A stretch of 64,000 nucleotides of DNA from Calonectria ilicicola (Eukaryota; Ascomycota; Sordariomycetes; Hypocreales; Nectriaceae), in NCBI GenBank assembly GCA_020809705.1, contig CP085832.1, positions 2,666,001-2,730,000 of the forward strand, in the 5' to 3' direction. The position numbers and the translations under genes were made by a program. The notes beneath the pieces are model-generated. The model was not told the DNA's origin. It did not search any database and saw only the letters and a list, made by a program, of their open reading frames with translations. Position 1 is the stretch's first letter, and every line of letters starts with the position of its first letter. This document shows, one piece after another, positions 39,599-53,933 of the stretch.

Positions 39599-40315
39599 TT
39601 AGTAAATTATAGGCTTTAATTTAAAAAGAGCTTTAAAGCTATAATAATAAATATAATTAAATTTAATTATATAATTCACTTAATTAAAATATAATTAACT
39701 TTATAATAAAATTATTTTATAAAAATTTAAATAATTATATTTAAAATAATTTCCTTTATTAAAACTATAAATCTTAATATATATTTTTTATTACTTTTAA
39801 TATAATATTATTTAAATATTATATTTTTTAAAATTATAATTTAAATTATTTAAATATTAAAAAATATATTAATAATAATCTTTATAAATAATTATTATTT
39901 AATTAATATATTTATTATTAAAAAAATTTAATAAAAAAATTTTTTTATTATATATATAATAAAATTAAAATTATTAATTTTATAATATTATAAAAAATAA
40001 AATTTATTAAATATAAATTTAAAATATTTTATAAAAATAAATTTTATATAAATAATAAAAATTTTATTAAAAAATAATATAAAAATATAATAATTTTAAA
40101 TTTAAAAACTTAAAAAAAAAATATAAATTTTATAATAAATATTTTTAATTATTAATATAATAATTAAATATAAAAGATTTTAAATAAAATAATTTTTATT
40201 TATAATCTTTAAAATTAAAAAAGGAAATTAAAAGGCTAAAGTAAGTGATAGATAGATATTCTAAGATTAAGGAAAAGAGAGGGCTAGATAGTATCTATCT
40301 AAGTAATTAAAAGTG
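39599..40315 (+). mobile_element. Rep-B copy, 717 bp, with its target duplication
   Basis: ATATAAAAGATT occurs at both ends (39587-39598 and 40316-40327), inside LINE sequence that is continuous in other LINE copies. A 12-bp duplication suggests that Rep-B also moves by target-primed reverse transcription. This copy ends at AATTAAAAGTG, about 45 bp short of other Rep-B copies. Confidence 0.75.
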
Positions 40316-42048
40316 ATATAAAAGATTATTTAAATTAATTTTAATAATATAATAATTATAAATATATATTATAAATTAAATAATAATATACTTAATATTT
40401 TTTTTAAATAATTTATATTAAATAAGTATATTATAATAAAAGACTTTAATATATTCTATTTAATTTAATAAATAAAAGAATAAAAGTAAAAAGAAAAGAA
40501 GTTTATAAATTAAATAAAAGATAATTTACTTTTTTTAATAAGTTTTTTAAATAAATTAATATATAAATATAAGAATATATTTAATTTTATATTTTTAAAT
40601 ATTCTTTTTATAAAAATTATAATTAAATAATATTTAGATATTATATTAAATTACTTTATATTATATATTTAGGGATATGATTTAGTTAACTAAAACTACA
40701 ATATATAATTAATTAAAATTATAATATATAATTAATTTATAAATTAAATTAATAATTGTATTAATTAAAATAAATAATAAATATTTAAAATAATAATTAA
40801 AATAAAAAATAATAAATATTAAAAATAATATAATTAATATAAATAAATAAATAATTATTAATAATAAATTAATAATATTTAAATTTAAAATTTTATATTT
40901 AAACTTTTTTATATTTTATAATTTTTTTAAAATAATTTAAATAAAAAAATTACTTGTATCTAGTTATTTCCTTAGAATAGCCTAAATAAAAATCATACTA
41001 TTTATTATAAATCAATTAAAAATCATACCATTATGTTATAAATTAATTAAAAATCATATTATTATATTATAAACCAATTAAAACTTATACTATTATATTA
41101 TAAATTAAAAATTTAAATATTTTTATATAATAATCTTTCTTCTTTTTAATTTTTTCTTTCTTTTTTTAATATTATCTTTTTATATATATTAAAATCTTTT
41201 ATATATTTAAAATTTTATATTTTTATATTCTTTAAAAATAGCTTCTTCTAGCTATAATAAATCTAAAAATAATTTTAAAGAAGATAATTTTTCTGAAATT
41301 AATAATAATTTTTTTAAAACTGATAATAGCTTTTCTAAAACTAATATAGCTTCTTCTTCTATTATTAAAAATAATTCTATTTCAGCTAATTCTATTATAT
41401 CTAATTTTTCTAATTTAATTTATAATAAAGCTAATTTTGTTATATTTTAAATATAATAATTTAAGATATATTAAAAGAATTTATTTTTTTAATTTTATAA
41501 ATTTAATTTTTATAGAAAATTTTAAATTAAAAGAAATAGAAAAAATAAATATTAATAATAAGTTTTTTTTATTAAAAGATTTATATTAAATTATATTAAT
41601 GTTAAGTTTTTTTAAATTTTATTAGTTAATTTAGAAAATTAGCTAGTATAATTAAATATATATAAAAAAGAAAAAACTATTAAAAGAAGGAATAGAAAAA
41701 TATAAAAAAGAAGGATTTTTTAATCCTTCTTTTAATAAAAAATTATTCTTTTAAATAAGTTTTTTATATTATATATATTTTATATCTTAAAAAAATCTAA
41801 TTTAAATAAATAATTCTATTAAATAGAAATCTACTTATAATATAATTAATATAACTTTTTTATTAAAAAAGCCTATTAATTATATTATAAAAAATACTTT
41901 TAATAATAATTTAAAAAAAAATTAGCTTTTTTTAATATAAATTAATTAACTTTAAAAAAATTAAAGATTATTTTTAAAATTTCTTTAAAATCTTCTATTA
42001 AATTATAAAATTAAGTTTATATAACTTTATTTAAAAGCTTATTATATA

Positions 42049-43298
42049 TCTTTTATATAATTATTTTCTTTCTTTTAAAAAGAAAAATACTAATAAGATT
42101 ATAAAACCTAAAAGTATATTTTGTAATAAACTTTTAAATCTATTAATATAATTACCCTTATACTAACTCTAAAGCCTAAAGATAATATATAATAAAAACC
42201 TTAATAAATAAAAACCTTATATAATAAAAACCTTATATAATAAAAAAAGAATTTTCTACTAACTAAGAATATAATAATATATATTTAAATAAATCTCTTT
42301 TAAATATATATTAAAAAAAACCCTTAAATATATACCCTTAAACACATATACATATAGCTAAAATACCTATTTATAAATAATATATTATTTATATTAATAA
42401 TAACCCTCCAAAATCTAAATCTATAGCTAAATATATTAATTAATTAATCCAAGCTAATAAAATCAAGCCCAATCCAACCAATTAAAGATATTTTTAAATA
42501 TTCTAAAAAAAGGAAAAAAAGTATATTAAATAAATAAGGAGGTGGCCTTAGCTTGTACTGTAGTGCTAGGCTTATATAAAAGAGCTTGATTGAGGAATCT
42601 TTAGGCTGCTGGAAGGTTGGGGAGCCTGTAGGGCTCCCCCTCCCTGGGCCTACTTACCTATCCTATAGGGTGTTGAGATAGGCACTGAGATATAGCTTTT
42701 GCTGATATTTAATTCATTTATCTTTTAATTAAATGCCCTTTTTTTCCTTTTTAATAACTAATAAAAATCTTATATTTAAGACTATATAATTAATTAAAGG
42801 TCTAAAATAAAGAAAAACCTGGTTAATAAACTATTTAAGTTTATGTTATTAATTAGAGGCTTTAGGTTAAGGGGTAGGTAGTATAAGACTTAGTTTTATT
42901 ATTTATATTATACTTAATTAAAAGACAAAACCAAGATCTATTTTATTCTTTAGGAATATAAGCTTTTTCTTAAGATAATAGGCTTTATAAAGGAGAATAA
43001 AATCTTTATTTAAAAGTAATAATAAATGATAAAATTAATATTAAAGTATTTTAAAATATTTAAAGATAAAAGATTTTCCTTAAATAATAAGTAAGAGAGA
43101 TTTTTAAAGGAAATAAATAATAAAGGATATAGATAGGTTAATAAATTAAATTAAATAGTTATAAATATAGAATAGTGGAAGGAAAAGGATAGAAAAGGCT
43201 ACTTTTAAATGGATATTGTACTAGAATAGGAAATGCAAATAATAGTTTAATTAAATAACTAATAGGATATGATTAGTGTGATAGGATATGAGCAGTGG
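42049..43298 (+). mobile_element. Rep-A copy 4, with a 390-bp insertion
   Basis: Starts TCTTTTATATAATTATTTTC and ends GATAGGATATGAGCAGTGG. The 16-bp duplication AAAAGCTTATTATATA lies at 42033-42048 and 43299-43314, in hAT transposase sequence. The extra length comes from foreign sequence at about 42537-42925. Confidence 0.85.
42537..42925. other. Insertion inside Rep-A copy 4, GC-richer, unknown
   Basis: It begins AGGAGGTGGCCTTAGCTTG. It contains a perfect 8-bp hairpin at 42619-42639 (GGGGAGCC, loop TGTAG, GGCTCCCC). It has no counterpart in the other Rep-A copies and no coding. Confidence 0.5.
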
Positions 43299-44631
43299 AA
43301 AAGCTTATTATATATTTATTAAATATATAAAAAATTAAAGCTTTTAAAAGAAGATTTTTAAAAAAATCTAAAAAATCTAATTTAATAAGTATTTTTTTTT
43401 AAATTATAAAGTTTTAAATTATTAATTATTTTATATAAGATTTTTGTAAAATCTATTATAATTTCATTATAAAAGGTTTAAAAAAATTAGAAAAATATTT
43501 TCTTAAAAAGCTAGATTTCCTAGTTATTAGACATTATAAGCCTTTTATTTTAACTATTATTTTAGATCCTAGATTTAAATTAACCTATTTTTAAGAAAAT
43601 AGATTATTATATTATTATTTAAATATAAATAAAGATATTTTAAATTTATTTAAAATTAAATTTAATTGGTTAGTTTTTTTTATTTATATATATATATATA
43701 TTTAAAAGCTAATTTAAAATAAAATAGAAATAGAAAAATATCTAGAAAATCTTAATTTAAATTTATCTTTTAATAAATTAAATAAGAATATTTATAATAA
43801 AAGTTCTTCTAAATTAAGGTCTAGTTTTAATTTTAAAAGAGAATTATATAAAGGAAATTTAAACCTTAAAGCAGAATATACTATATATTTAAATAAAAAA
43901 GCTTTAAATTTAAAGATTAAAAATTAATTTTATTTATTTATTTATTTAATTTAATTTTACTTTATTTTATATTTATTATATATTAATTTTTTTTTAAATT
44001 AATATATTTAAATGTTAAAAAATTAATTATACTAGATTTTCTATTTTAAGTATATCAACTAGGCATTATTTAGCTATTCTAGCTACTTTTACTTTTATAG
44101 AAAGTATTTTTTTTATAAGAAAAAATATTATTTTTAAAAATAGAAATAAGACTTTCTAAAGAAATAGTTAGGTAATTAATTTTATTAAAAAGTTAGGATT
44201 ATAATAATATTAATAGTTTATATTTATAATTATATAAATATTATTTTTATTATTATTTTAAAAAAGTAAAAATTAAATAATAAATTAAAAAAAAACTATA
44301 ATTAAACTAAAACTAAATTATAAACTAAAACTAAATTATAAACTAAAACTAAATTATAAACTAAAAAAAAACTACAACTAAACTATAAACTACAAGCTTT
44401 AGTTTTTAATTAACTAAAACTACAATTAGTTTAGTTAATTAAAACTAAAAACTAAAACTATAAACTAAAATCACAACCCTGGCTCTCTTTAAGTTAAAGC
44501 TTACAATTTACTAAAATAAAACTATAATTTATAGTTTATAGTTTAGTTATAGTTTTTTTTTTAGTTTTAGTTAATTAAAACTAAAAGTTTTAGTTTATAG
44601 TTTAGTTTTAGTTAACTAAATCATAACCTTG

Positions 44632-47219
44632 TATACTTTAGCTATAAGTAAAATAGTAATATTAATCTATTAGTATTTTATAAAGATATGTTAAAGATAG
44701 CTAATAAGGTATTCTACTAGTTAGGCATCTAGCTAAATTATAAATTAAAATTTAATTATTATATAAATATATATATTATTAAAGCTAAGGTAATGTTACT
44801 TTTTTTTATAATATAATTAATATAATTTATAATTTTAATTTAAAGATAGTAAGAAAAGCTATATAAATAAATATTAAATTAATACTCTTTTATAGTATAA
44901 AAGTCTAATTTTTAAATAAAATAATAATAATTAATTATAAAAAGAGCTAATATATAAATATAATTAATTAAATAAATAAAATATATAAAACTTTTATAAT
45001 AATATTTAAATTAATAATCTTCTTTTTAATTTTTTATAAAAAAATAAATATTTTATTAATTAATTAAATTATAAAAATTTAATATTAAAAATTTATAATT
45101 TATATATACTATCTTAATATAAATTATTTATTTATTTATAAAATAAAATATAATATATTTAAAAAATTTAATTATAAAATTACTAAATTTTAAAAAATTA
45201 TATATTTTACTTTTAAAATATTATATTTTAAATTTCTTTATTTTTTTCTTTTTACTTATTTTTTTTAAAATCTATTTAAAAAAAATATAATAAAGTTTTT
45301 TTTAATAAATATAATAAAGTTTTTTTTTAATAAATAAAATAAATTTTATTTTAAAATATTATAATATATATAAATAATTTAAAAAAGTAAAAATATTAAA
45401 TATAAATTTATAATACATTATAATAATTAATAATATAATTATAATTTAAATAATTTAAATTAATTAAAATATTTAATATTAAAATTAAAAGTATATTTAA
45501 AAGCTTTAAAAGAGCTTTTAAGGTTATTTTTTACTTATTAAAGATTTATATATATTTAAATAATATATTAATTATTAAAGAAATAAATAGGAAATTATTT
45601 AAATTATTATAATATATATTTTTAAAATATTAAAAATTAATAAAAACATATAAATAAATAATAATAAAATAATATTTAAAATATATAAATATTTTAAATA
45701 ATAAATTTATTAATAAATTTATAAAGAAAAAAATAAAAAAAAATTATAAAAGATTTGATTTTAATATTTATTTATATTAAAAGAATAATTAAAGAAAAAA
45801 TAATAAAGAAATTTATATAATAATAAGAAAATATATTAAATATTTATTAATTATTTAAATTTAAAATAAATTTTAAATATTTTAAAAAGTTTTTTATATT
45901 AAAAATTATATTTTATTATTTTCTTATAATTAGATTTTATTATAATAATTTTATTTATTATTATAAAAGATTTAATTATAAAAAGTATAAAAGCTATTAC
46001 TTTTATAAATAATAAAAATCTTTAATATATATTCTTTATTATTATAAAATATTATTTTATTTATAATTAAAATTAAAATTTTTAATATAAAAAATAATAT
46101 TTTATATAATAAAATTAAACTTTAATAAATTTATAAAATATATAATAAAAATAAACTTCTTTATAGAAATCTACTTTTATTAAATATAAAATAATAATAT
46201 ATTAATATAATTTAATTCTTCTTAATATCTTTTTTATATATTTCTTTTTTAATATATTTTCTTTATTTAAATATTATTCTTTTTATATTTCTTTTTACTT
46301 TTTTCTTATTTTTTTTTAATATATAATAATATATTAAAAAAGATTATTTATTTTATATAAAAAAATAATAATATTATTAATAAATAATAAAATATTATCG
46401 ATAATTATATTTTCACTAAATATTAAAAAAAAAAACTTTTAATTACTTAAATAAATACTATTTAACCCTCCCTTTTTCTTAACCTTAGAATCTATACAAG
46501 ATCTATTTATTACCTCCCTTAATTTCCTTAGTTTGTATTACTATAAACAAACCTTACTTTATCTTTAATCTTATCTAGCTAATCCTCGTATTTGTTGTTA
46601 TAAATTTTAGTATAAGATATAAGAGGTAATTGCCTGTAGAGAGTATTATTAGTATATCTCTTGGTGGATAGGTGGTTTTAATTATGAAGGATATAGTGCT
46701 TAAATAATATTATATTAAAGATAATAAAGGATATATATTAAGATTTATAATCTTAATAAGGGAAGTTATTTTAAATATAATTATTTAAGTTTTTATAAAA
46801 GTAATCTTATTATAAAGTTAATTATATTTTAATTAAGTAAATTATATAATTAAATTTAATTATATTTATTATTATTATAGTTTTAAAACTTTTTTTTAAA
46901 TTAAAGTTTATAATTTATTAAAATAAAAAGTTTAAAATAAAAATATAATAATAAATTATTAAATAAAAAGAAAATTAAATATATAATAAAAAAATTATAT
47001 TATAAATATCTATATATAGTATTTTTATAACTTATTTAACTTATATATATTTTAATTCTAATTAATTAAAGATATTTATTTTAAATTATAAAGAAAAAAG
47101 AAATATATAATATTTCAAAATATAATATTAGATATTTAAATAGATTAAATAGTTATCCTACTAGCTTAGTATATCTTTTTACTTTTATAAAAGATTAGTG
47201 AAGACTTTGTGCTTATAAG
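44632..47219 (+). mobile_element. Tad1-like LINE 3' half, continuing at 54338-54367
   Basis: Follows 31780-33660 base by base with RIP differences, including the RT-end and RNase H remnants. It is interrupted by Rep-B (46398-46921) and then by the Gypsy element, which splits its 3' untranslated end at AGACTTTGTGCTTATAAG. The tail resumes after the Gypsy at 54338 (ATAGAAATATAATATATATA, originally a CA repeat). Confidence 0.75.
46398..46921 (-). repeat. Rep-B copy, minus orientation, partly un-mutated
   Basis: The B end is ATAATTATATTTTCACTAAA. The inside is less mutated (TACCTCCCTTAATTTCCTTA, TAGCTAATCCTCGTATTTG). The A end lies near 46915. About 220 bp are missing from the middle compared with the copy at 29434. 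Confidence 0.7.
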
Positions 47220-47618
47220 TGTAACGATCTGGTCAATTTCCTAACTAGGTGAACCAATCAGAGCAAAGGGTTTAATATTAGTAGAATGATTAAGTATATT
47301 ATAAGGTTAGAATAATGTGGGTGTTATATTAGGTAATAATTAATTATAATTAAGATAATTAAATTATATTAAAAGTTAATTAATTCTATTTTTTATAGTA
47401 GGATCTAATCTATTTATATATTATTATATTTAAGGTCCTATTATTATAATAGTTAAATAAGGTTAGTTTAATAGTATTTATTATAATCTTTGGTTAAATT
47501 AAATAAGGATCATTCAACTTTACTTTTATTAATTAGTTATATAGGTCTAGGGTAGTTTAGTTTGATTAGTTAGGGTTCTGCCTGTGGTTACTACCTTTTA
47601 GGTGTTCGGGTTATAATA
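47220..47618 (-). repeat. Gypsy LTR (3' LTR by coding strand)
   Basis: 399 bp, TGTAACGATCTGGTC to GTTCGGGTTATAATA. Same length as its partner. Confidence 0.93.
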
Positions 47619-48899
47619 TAATACTTTCCCTCTATTGGTCTTGTCCTAAGGCTAGGTAAAATAGGCTAGTTTCCCTACTTCTGATTATTATATATTTTTC
47701 TCTTTTTACCTTCTTATGGTTTTTGGTATTAATAGGATGTTAGGTTGTGTTACTAAGGTTGTGCCTTATTTTAAGGTAATTAAGGCTTATTAAAAAATAT
47801 TATTAAATTAATTAATAAGTTTGGTTTTAAAATACTTTATTATTTAGCTTATTTTTATGCTAGGTAGTTATCCTATATTATAGTTAAAGGAAAAAATTAT
47901 TATGAATTTTGTATGAAGAATAAGTATTCTGGCTATGATTTTAGAGGTATCTTTACTTAGGTTTATAAGTATATTTTTTCTTCTTTTATTTTTATATATT
48001 TATCTCCTTTCTAGTTAAGTAAGTTTTTTATAAAAAGGATTGGATTGATAAAAAGAAGGAGAAGGCTGAGGTAGATTTAATAAGTGCTTTAGCTTAGTTA
48101 TAGTGCTTATATACTTAAGAGTATTATTTATATAAGAAAGTGAAGGAGATAATTTCTTAGGGTTGTGAGGATTTAGATAAATTAAAGGAAAAGGAGTGTG
48201 CTAAGGTGTTGGTGTTATTGGAGGTATAATTACTTAAAGATTATGGGGTTATTAATTGGAGTGGTTTACTTGATTTTTTTTATATTAATTTTGGAGAAAT
48301 ACTTTTAGTATTTTTAAATAATATATAAAGTATTTTATAGATTTTTATATTATTTCTTTATAGTCTTTTTATTTAATTTTAAAATTTTTATTTTTTCTCT
48401 TTTTTATAGAATTTTTTTGATTTTTTATTAGTCTTCTAGGTTTTCTATTTATAATTTATAACTAGATTCTATATTAACTTAGATGCTATTACTAGGTTCT
48501 AGTAATAAAATATAGAAGATAAAGTAAATTTTAATATTATCTAGAAGATTAAGTTTATAGTTGTTTTTTAATATTCTTTTTTTATTAGGTAAGGTTTGAT
48601 TTATATGAAGTTGATTTTTTTGTTTTGTTGTTTTATTATTAGGTTTTTTATTATTAAGTAGATTATATTTTTCTTTAAAAAGGTTGGTTTTTTTAGTCTT
48701 TTAAGGTTATAATATCTTTTTATAATATTATAAATAAACTTAAGTTCTATTTTTATTTCTTTATATAGTTTCTTTAAATTATCTAATTTAATTATTACTT
48801 TTATTTAGATTATACCTTCTAAAGGGGCTTAGTAGGCGTCTAGTATAAAGCTAAAGTTGGTTTTTATTAGTGTTATTTTAATATTATAATTATAGAATA

Positions 48900-51800
48900 T
48901 ATTATATATTAATTATATAATAGATAGCTTTTTTATCTAATTAGTTTATTTATAGTTGATATAGTATTATAGGTATTGCTTAATTTCCTAGTTTTAGTAT
49001 TCAGTTTGTTTATCTATTTAAGAGTAAAATGTTATACTTAGTTTATGATTTAATTCTATTAATAATATTAGGCTTTACTAGAACTTGGATATAAATGATT
49101 ATTCTTTGTTAGATATGATTTCTATTAGTAATCTATAGACTATAATTATATATTTAAAAAATAGAAAGGCAAATTATTCTTCTTTTATTACTTTATTATA
49201 AGAAATATAATATACTATTTTAATAAAGTAGTTAATAATAATAAAAATACTATTATAATATACTTTTATAGTAAGGTCTATTAATAAAGGAAGGTTGGTA
49301 ATAAAGTCTATTATAATTAAGTTTTATAGTTATTATATAATAGAGGATGGTTATAATAATCTATATAATTTATATTTTAGTTTTTTAAAGTATTAGTATA
49401 GGCTATATTTCTTATATATTTATTTAACTTTCTTTTTTATTTTATTAAAGAAGAATATCTATTTAACTTATTTAAAGGTTTTATTAATATCTTTATAGTT
49501 ATATAAGGGATATCTATAAATTTCCTTTATTAATTCCATTTAGTATTCTTTAGGTATTTAAAGATAATTTATTTTTTCTTTATTTAAAAGTAAAAGGTTA
49601 TATTTTTTAATTTTTTTAGTAGTAGATTGCTTTATTCTACTTATTATATTAATATTTCTACTATAGTAGTTCTAGTTATTTATAGTAATCCTTCTACTCT
49701 AATAGTAGTAATTATCTTTTTTATTTTTATTATTATTTTACTAATTAAAGCTTGCTTTAGATTTTTATTAGTATTATAGATTAGTAGTTGTTCTTATATT
49801 TTTGGTTTTTTTATGTTGTAGTTAGGTTGGTGGCTGATTATATTAGTATAATTGTTTTTAATTTCTTTAATATAGATGATTTGGTAGTTGAACTTGAAGA
49901 GGTATTTAGTATATTATAATTATCTTTTATTAAGTTTTTAGGTTATTATGAAGTAGGAGATATTTTTATAGTTTATATATATTATAATTTTATAATTACT
50001 TTTTAATAGGTATTATTAGAATTCCTTAAAGGTATTTATAATAATAAGGAATTCTTTATTATAAATAAAGTAATTTAGTTTAGGGCTATATAGCTTATAT
50101 AAGTAGAAGGCTATAGAATGTAGGTTTCCTTGATCATTATATTATCCAATTTAGGCTCCTAGTATAAAGTCTAAGGCATTGGTTTCTAGTTTTATAGGTT
50201 TGTCTAGATTGAATATGATTAGGATAGATTCTTCTAGGATAGTATCCTTTATAGCTTTAAATAATTATTATACTTTAGTTTCTTATTAAAAAGTAATTTC
50301 TTTTTTAGTTAGTTTAGTTATTATAAAGGTAATTTTACTGAATTTTTTAATGAATCTTTAATAATAGTTTATAAAGCTAAGGAAGGCTTATATTTTCTTT
50401 ATATTTATTAATACTTTCTATTCTTATACTATTATAATTTTCTTTAGATCCATATAGATTTTATTAGGGCTGATGATGTATTCTAAGAATTCTACTTCTT
50501 ATATATAGAACTTATTTTTTTTAGGTTTAATTAGAAATTTGGCATCTTATAAGGCTTTTAGAACCTTATAGATATATTCTTTATATTCTTCTTTATTTTA
50601 TAAGAAAATAAGGATATTATTTAGGTAGCAAATAATGAAGATATTTAGGTACTTGTGTAATATGTTTATTATTATTCTTTAGAAGGATATAAGTATATTT
50701 ATAAGTTTAAAAGGTATAATTAGATATTTAAATAATTTAAATTTAATTTAGAAAGTAATTTTCTATTTATATTTTTCTTTAATATAAATAAGATTATATG
50801 CTTTTTTAAAATCTAATATAATAAAAATATTAGCTTTATAAAGGTAATTCTTTATTTTATTAATTAATAATAATAAAGTATAATTTTTAATAATAATATT
50901 ATTAAATTATTAGTAATTTATAATAAAATATAACTTTTTATTTTTTTTAAATATAAATATAATAAAATAATTAATTTTAAAGTTTAAAATATAAATATAT
51001 CCCTTTTTAAGTATATTTTAGATATATTTCTTTAAGGTATTAAGCTTAATTTAATTAAAATTATAAATAAAGTAAAATTAGGTATTAAATCTATCTTTAA
51101 GGATGATTTTATAATCTTACTAATTAAACTTAGGTAATCTAATATCTAGTTCTTTTATAAAAAGCTTTTTATAAATTTAGTATTATAGAGGTATATTATA
51201 TAATTTATCTTTTTTTACTTTAGCTTTTATTTTTTAAAGATTTTTATTAATTTATTAAAATTATATTCTTAGGTAAGTAATAATTTATTACCTTTACTTT
51301 TTTTAATTATTTTTATATTTATATTTAATTCCTTTAAATAATAAAGATTCTTTTTTACTTATATCTCTTACTTAATTAGGGCTAGAAGTTCAAGATCTTT
51401 TAACTAGGTTTGCAGAAATATCATTAGCTATAATATATTCCTTTTATATTTGCATCTAGCTAATATACTAATAGATATTAAGGTTATATCTATATAACTA
51501 TAGGTACTTTAAAACTAGATTATATTGTTTAATATTAATAATATTGAAGATTATTTTTTAGTTTCTTCCTTTAATAAAGACTTTTAAATAATTAATCTTT
51601 TTATTTATAATATTATTATTATATTTAAAAGGTATTTCTTCTATATTAATAACTTTATATAGGTTGACTTTTATTATCTATAATAGCTAAAGTTTATTAA
51701 CTACTTAAGAATTAATATAATCTTATTTTACTCTACTATCTACTATAGCATTATATTACTTTCTTTTAATCCTTACCTTTATTTCTAATTATTATTAAGG

Positions 51801-53900
51801 TTACTTTTTGGTTATTAAGTATAGAGCCTTCTTAAGGAGTTTTTTTAATAATTTTATAAGTAGTTACTTTTGTTGCTCTTTTATAGGGGGTATTTATTAT
51901 TTTTTACCTTTATTTAGTGCTAAGCTATTATTTTATTTATTATATATATATTATATTTGAGGTTTTAATATTTATTCTAAGGCAATTTACTATAGTTAGG
52001 GAACTCAGGTTTACCTGATTTTAATATAGTGAACTAATAGTAGGGATTTCTTTCTATTACTTTATATTAGTTAAATTCCTTCCTATAGGTATAATAAATA
52101 ATTATATCTTCTATTCTGATAGGAAAGTATGCTGTGTATTATTTTATTCTATATATATAAAGTAATTATAATTATAGTAGCTTACTTATAAAATATCTTT
52201 ATACTTTTTATATACTATATTTAGTTTAGGGTTATTTTCTTTATATTAGATAGATTAAGGGTTAAGGTTCCTTGGTTATCACTTGCTTTATATTAATAAA
52301 AAGATCTTATCTCTATTCTATAATAGTTCCCTGATTTATTAGGCTATTTTTTATATACTAGTTGTCTATTTTCTTTTACTATATTTATTATAGGTATAAG
52401 TATCCCACCAGGCTAGAGGTTTATTAGTATAAATGTCTATTATAAACACCAGGATTTCGATTTCCTTGGCTCTTTTTAACTATTTATATAATAGGTAGGC
52501 TTTACCTTCCTTCTATATTAACCATACTTTGTAAATAGCTTTATCGGTTTCTTATTATAGGATGAGTTTAATTTTATGAAGTTTATGGTTTTTTTTCTAT
52601 TATTTGATAATAGTAGTGGGTTTATGTTTGGTAATAATAATAAGGGTGGTTTTTCTTATAAGGTTGTTTTTCCTTTTTGGTATAAAGGTTTATTCCTTTT
52701 AGGTTTTACTAGTAGATTTTTTAATAATATTAAACTACTTTTTTTTTAAATAGGTTTAAATTGATTTCTTGTTTTAGAGGAGTAATATTTAAAAGATTTG
52801 TGCTTTTTTTTCTATAGTTGAAATATGTGATCTTGGATTTATCCTTTTGTTGGATTACGTCTAATTCTATAGGTTCTAAATGGGTTCTATGTATTGTACT
52901 TTCGGTTCACTTAGCCCTAGTATTAGCAGGTTGGGTCCTATATTTTTAATTTTTTTATTACCTTCTTTTAAATTATTAATTATTAATTTATATTATATAG
53001 GCTATATATTTAAAGAATTCTATAGAGGGTTCTAAAAGTTAATATATTTTATCTTAGATAGTTTCCTTAAATCATTTATAGAATTTATTAATTATTATTT
53101 CTTCTATTCAATCAAATTTAACTATATAATATTAGAAATTAAAGAGAAAATTATTATAAGATCCTTTTTAGAATAATTTACTTAATTCTCTTAAAATAAC
53201 TTATTTTTCATTAATCATTCTAAATTAAATTTAGAGTTTTTCTTTAAAATTATTAAAAAAATTAAAAAGTTTTTAAGTTATACTATTAACTTTATCCTAT
53301 AATATAATAATAAAGATTTTAAAATATTTAAATATAATTCTTAATACCTTTCCTTCCAATCATCCTATAACATATTAGACTCTTAATCTCTTACTTTATC
53401 CAAATATTAAAAAGTAAAGAGATTGGTAGCTCTTGACCTGTATAAGCCATTTGTGTAGGGTGGCAGCGTCTCCTCCCCATATAGGTGGCTCTTTAGGCTT
53501 GATTACTTCTCCAAGATCTTTTCCATGGGCAATGAAGTTACCAAGCTCCTATAGGTATTACTAATAGTTTTAGGCTATATTTACTTATTGTTATTCTAGG
53601 GTATTTACTATATCCCTAAGGTCCTATATGTTATTTACTTTATTAAACCTTTACTATAGGAATTCGTATTAGGCGGCAAGTTGATTAAGTAGCTTACCTA
53701 GTTTTCAGTTTTCTTATTTAAGCTTCTAATAACATCTCTTATCTAGATCATCTTCTTCACTACTAACTTCTTTAAAGGCTTCCATCCTAAGGTCCCCATT
53801 ATAATCCACAGATATATTTTCTTATAGCTAGTCCTAAGGTAGACTGGCAGAGGTGCTTAAGGTTAAAGCAAATATATTAGCAATATTATTCAATTGAAGA
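48900..53900 (-). pseudogene. Gypsy gag-pol remnant
   Basis: At 50601-50627 the minus strand reads YLNNILIFL where active reverse transcriptases have YLDD followed by ILIFS. Both aspartate codons (GAT) became AAT and a serine codon TCA became TTA. Near 49295-49320 LIIIDFITN corresponds to the first catalytic block of the integrase. This order (reverse transcriptase before integrase along the minus strand) is that of Ty3/Gypsy, not Copia. The gag region (about 51500-53900) carries no motif that could be read with confidence. Stops throughout. Confidence 0.75.
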
Positions 53901-53933
53901 TATAAATAACTAACTAAACAAGAGCTTTCAATA

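Larger units (their letters stand above)
41237..44225 (+). pseudogene. hAT transposase remnant, interrupted by Rep-A
   Basis: The opening reads IASSSYNKSKNNFKEDNFSE, the same serine-rich start as the first hAT element with ATG changed to ATA. The C-terminal dimerisation region (reading near 44060-44200, with TFIESIFF-like and VIKKL-like remnants) is also recognisable. Rep-A interrupts it at 42049-43298. The coding strand is opposite to the first hAT element relative to the window. Confidence 0.65.
40670..44631 (+). mobile_element. Second hAT-family element, carrying a nested Rep-A
   Basis: TAGGGATATGATTTAGTTAA at 40670 is mirrored by the sequence ending at 44631 (reverse complement CAAGGTTATGATTTAGTTAA). 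The flanking 8-mers TATATATT and TATACTTT agree only partly. A second hAT-type end (TCACAACCCTG) at 44481 and a Rep-B scrap (44482-44520) lie just inside, so the right border is complex. Confidence 0.7.

Noticed and set aside
40670..44481. 44481 as the right end of the second hAT element
   Set aside because: The 8 bases after 44481 (GCTCTCTT) do not resemble those before 40670 (TATATATT), and the inverted repeat of 40670 continues much better with the end at 44631. The 44481 end probably belongs to another hAT fragment.
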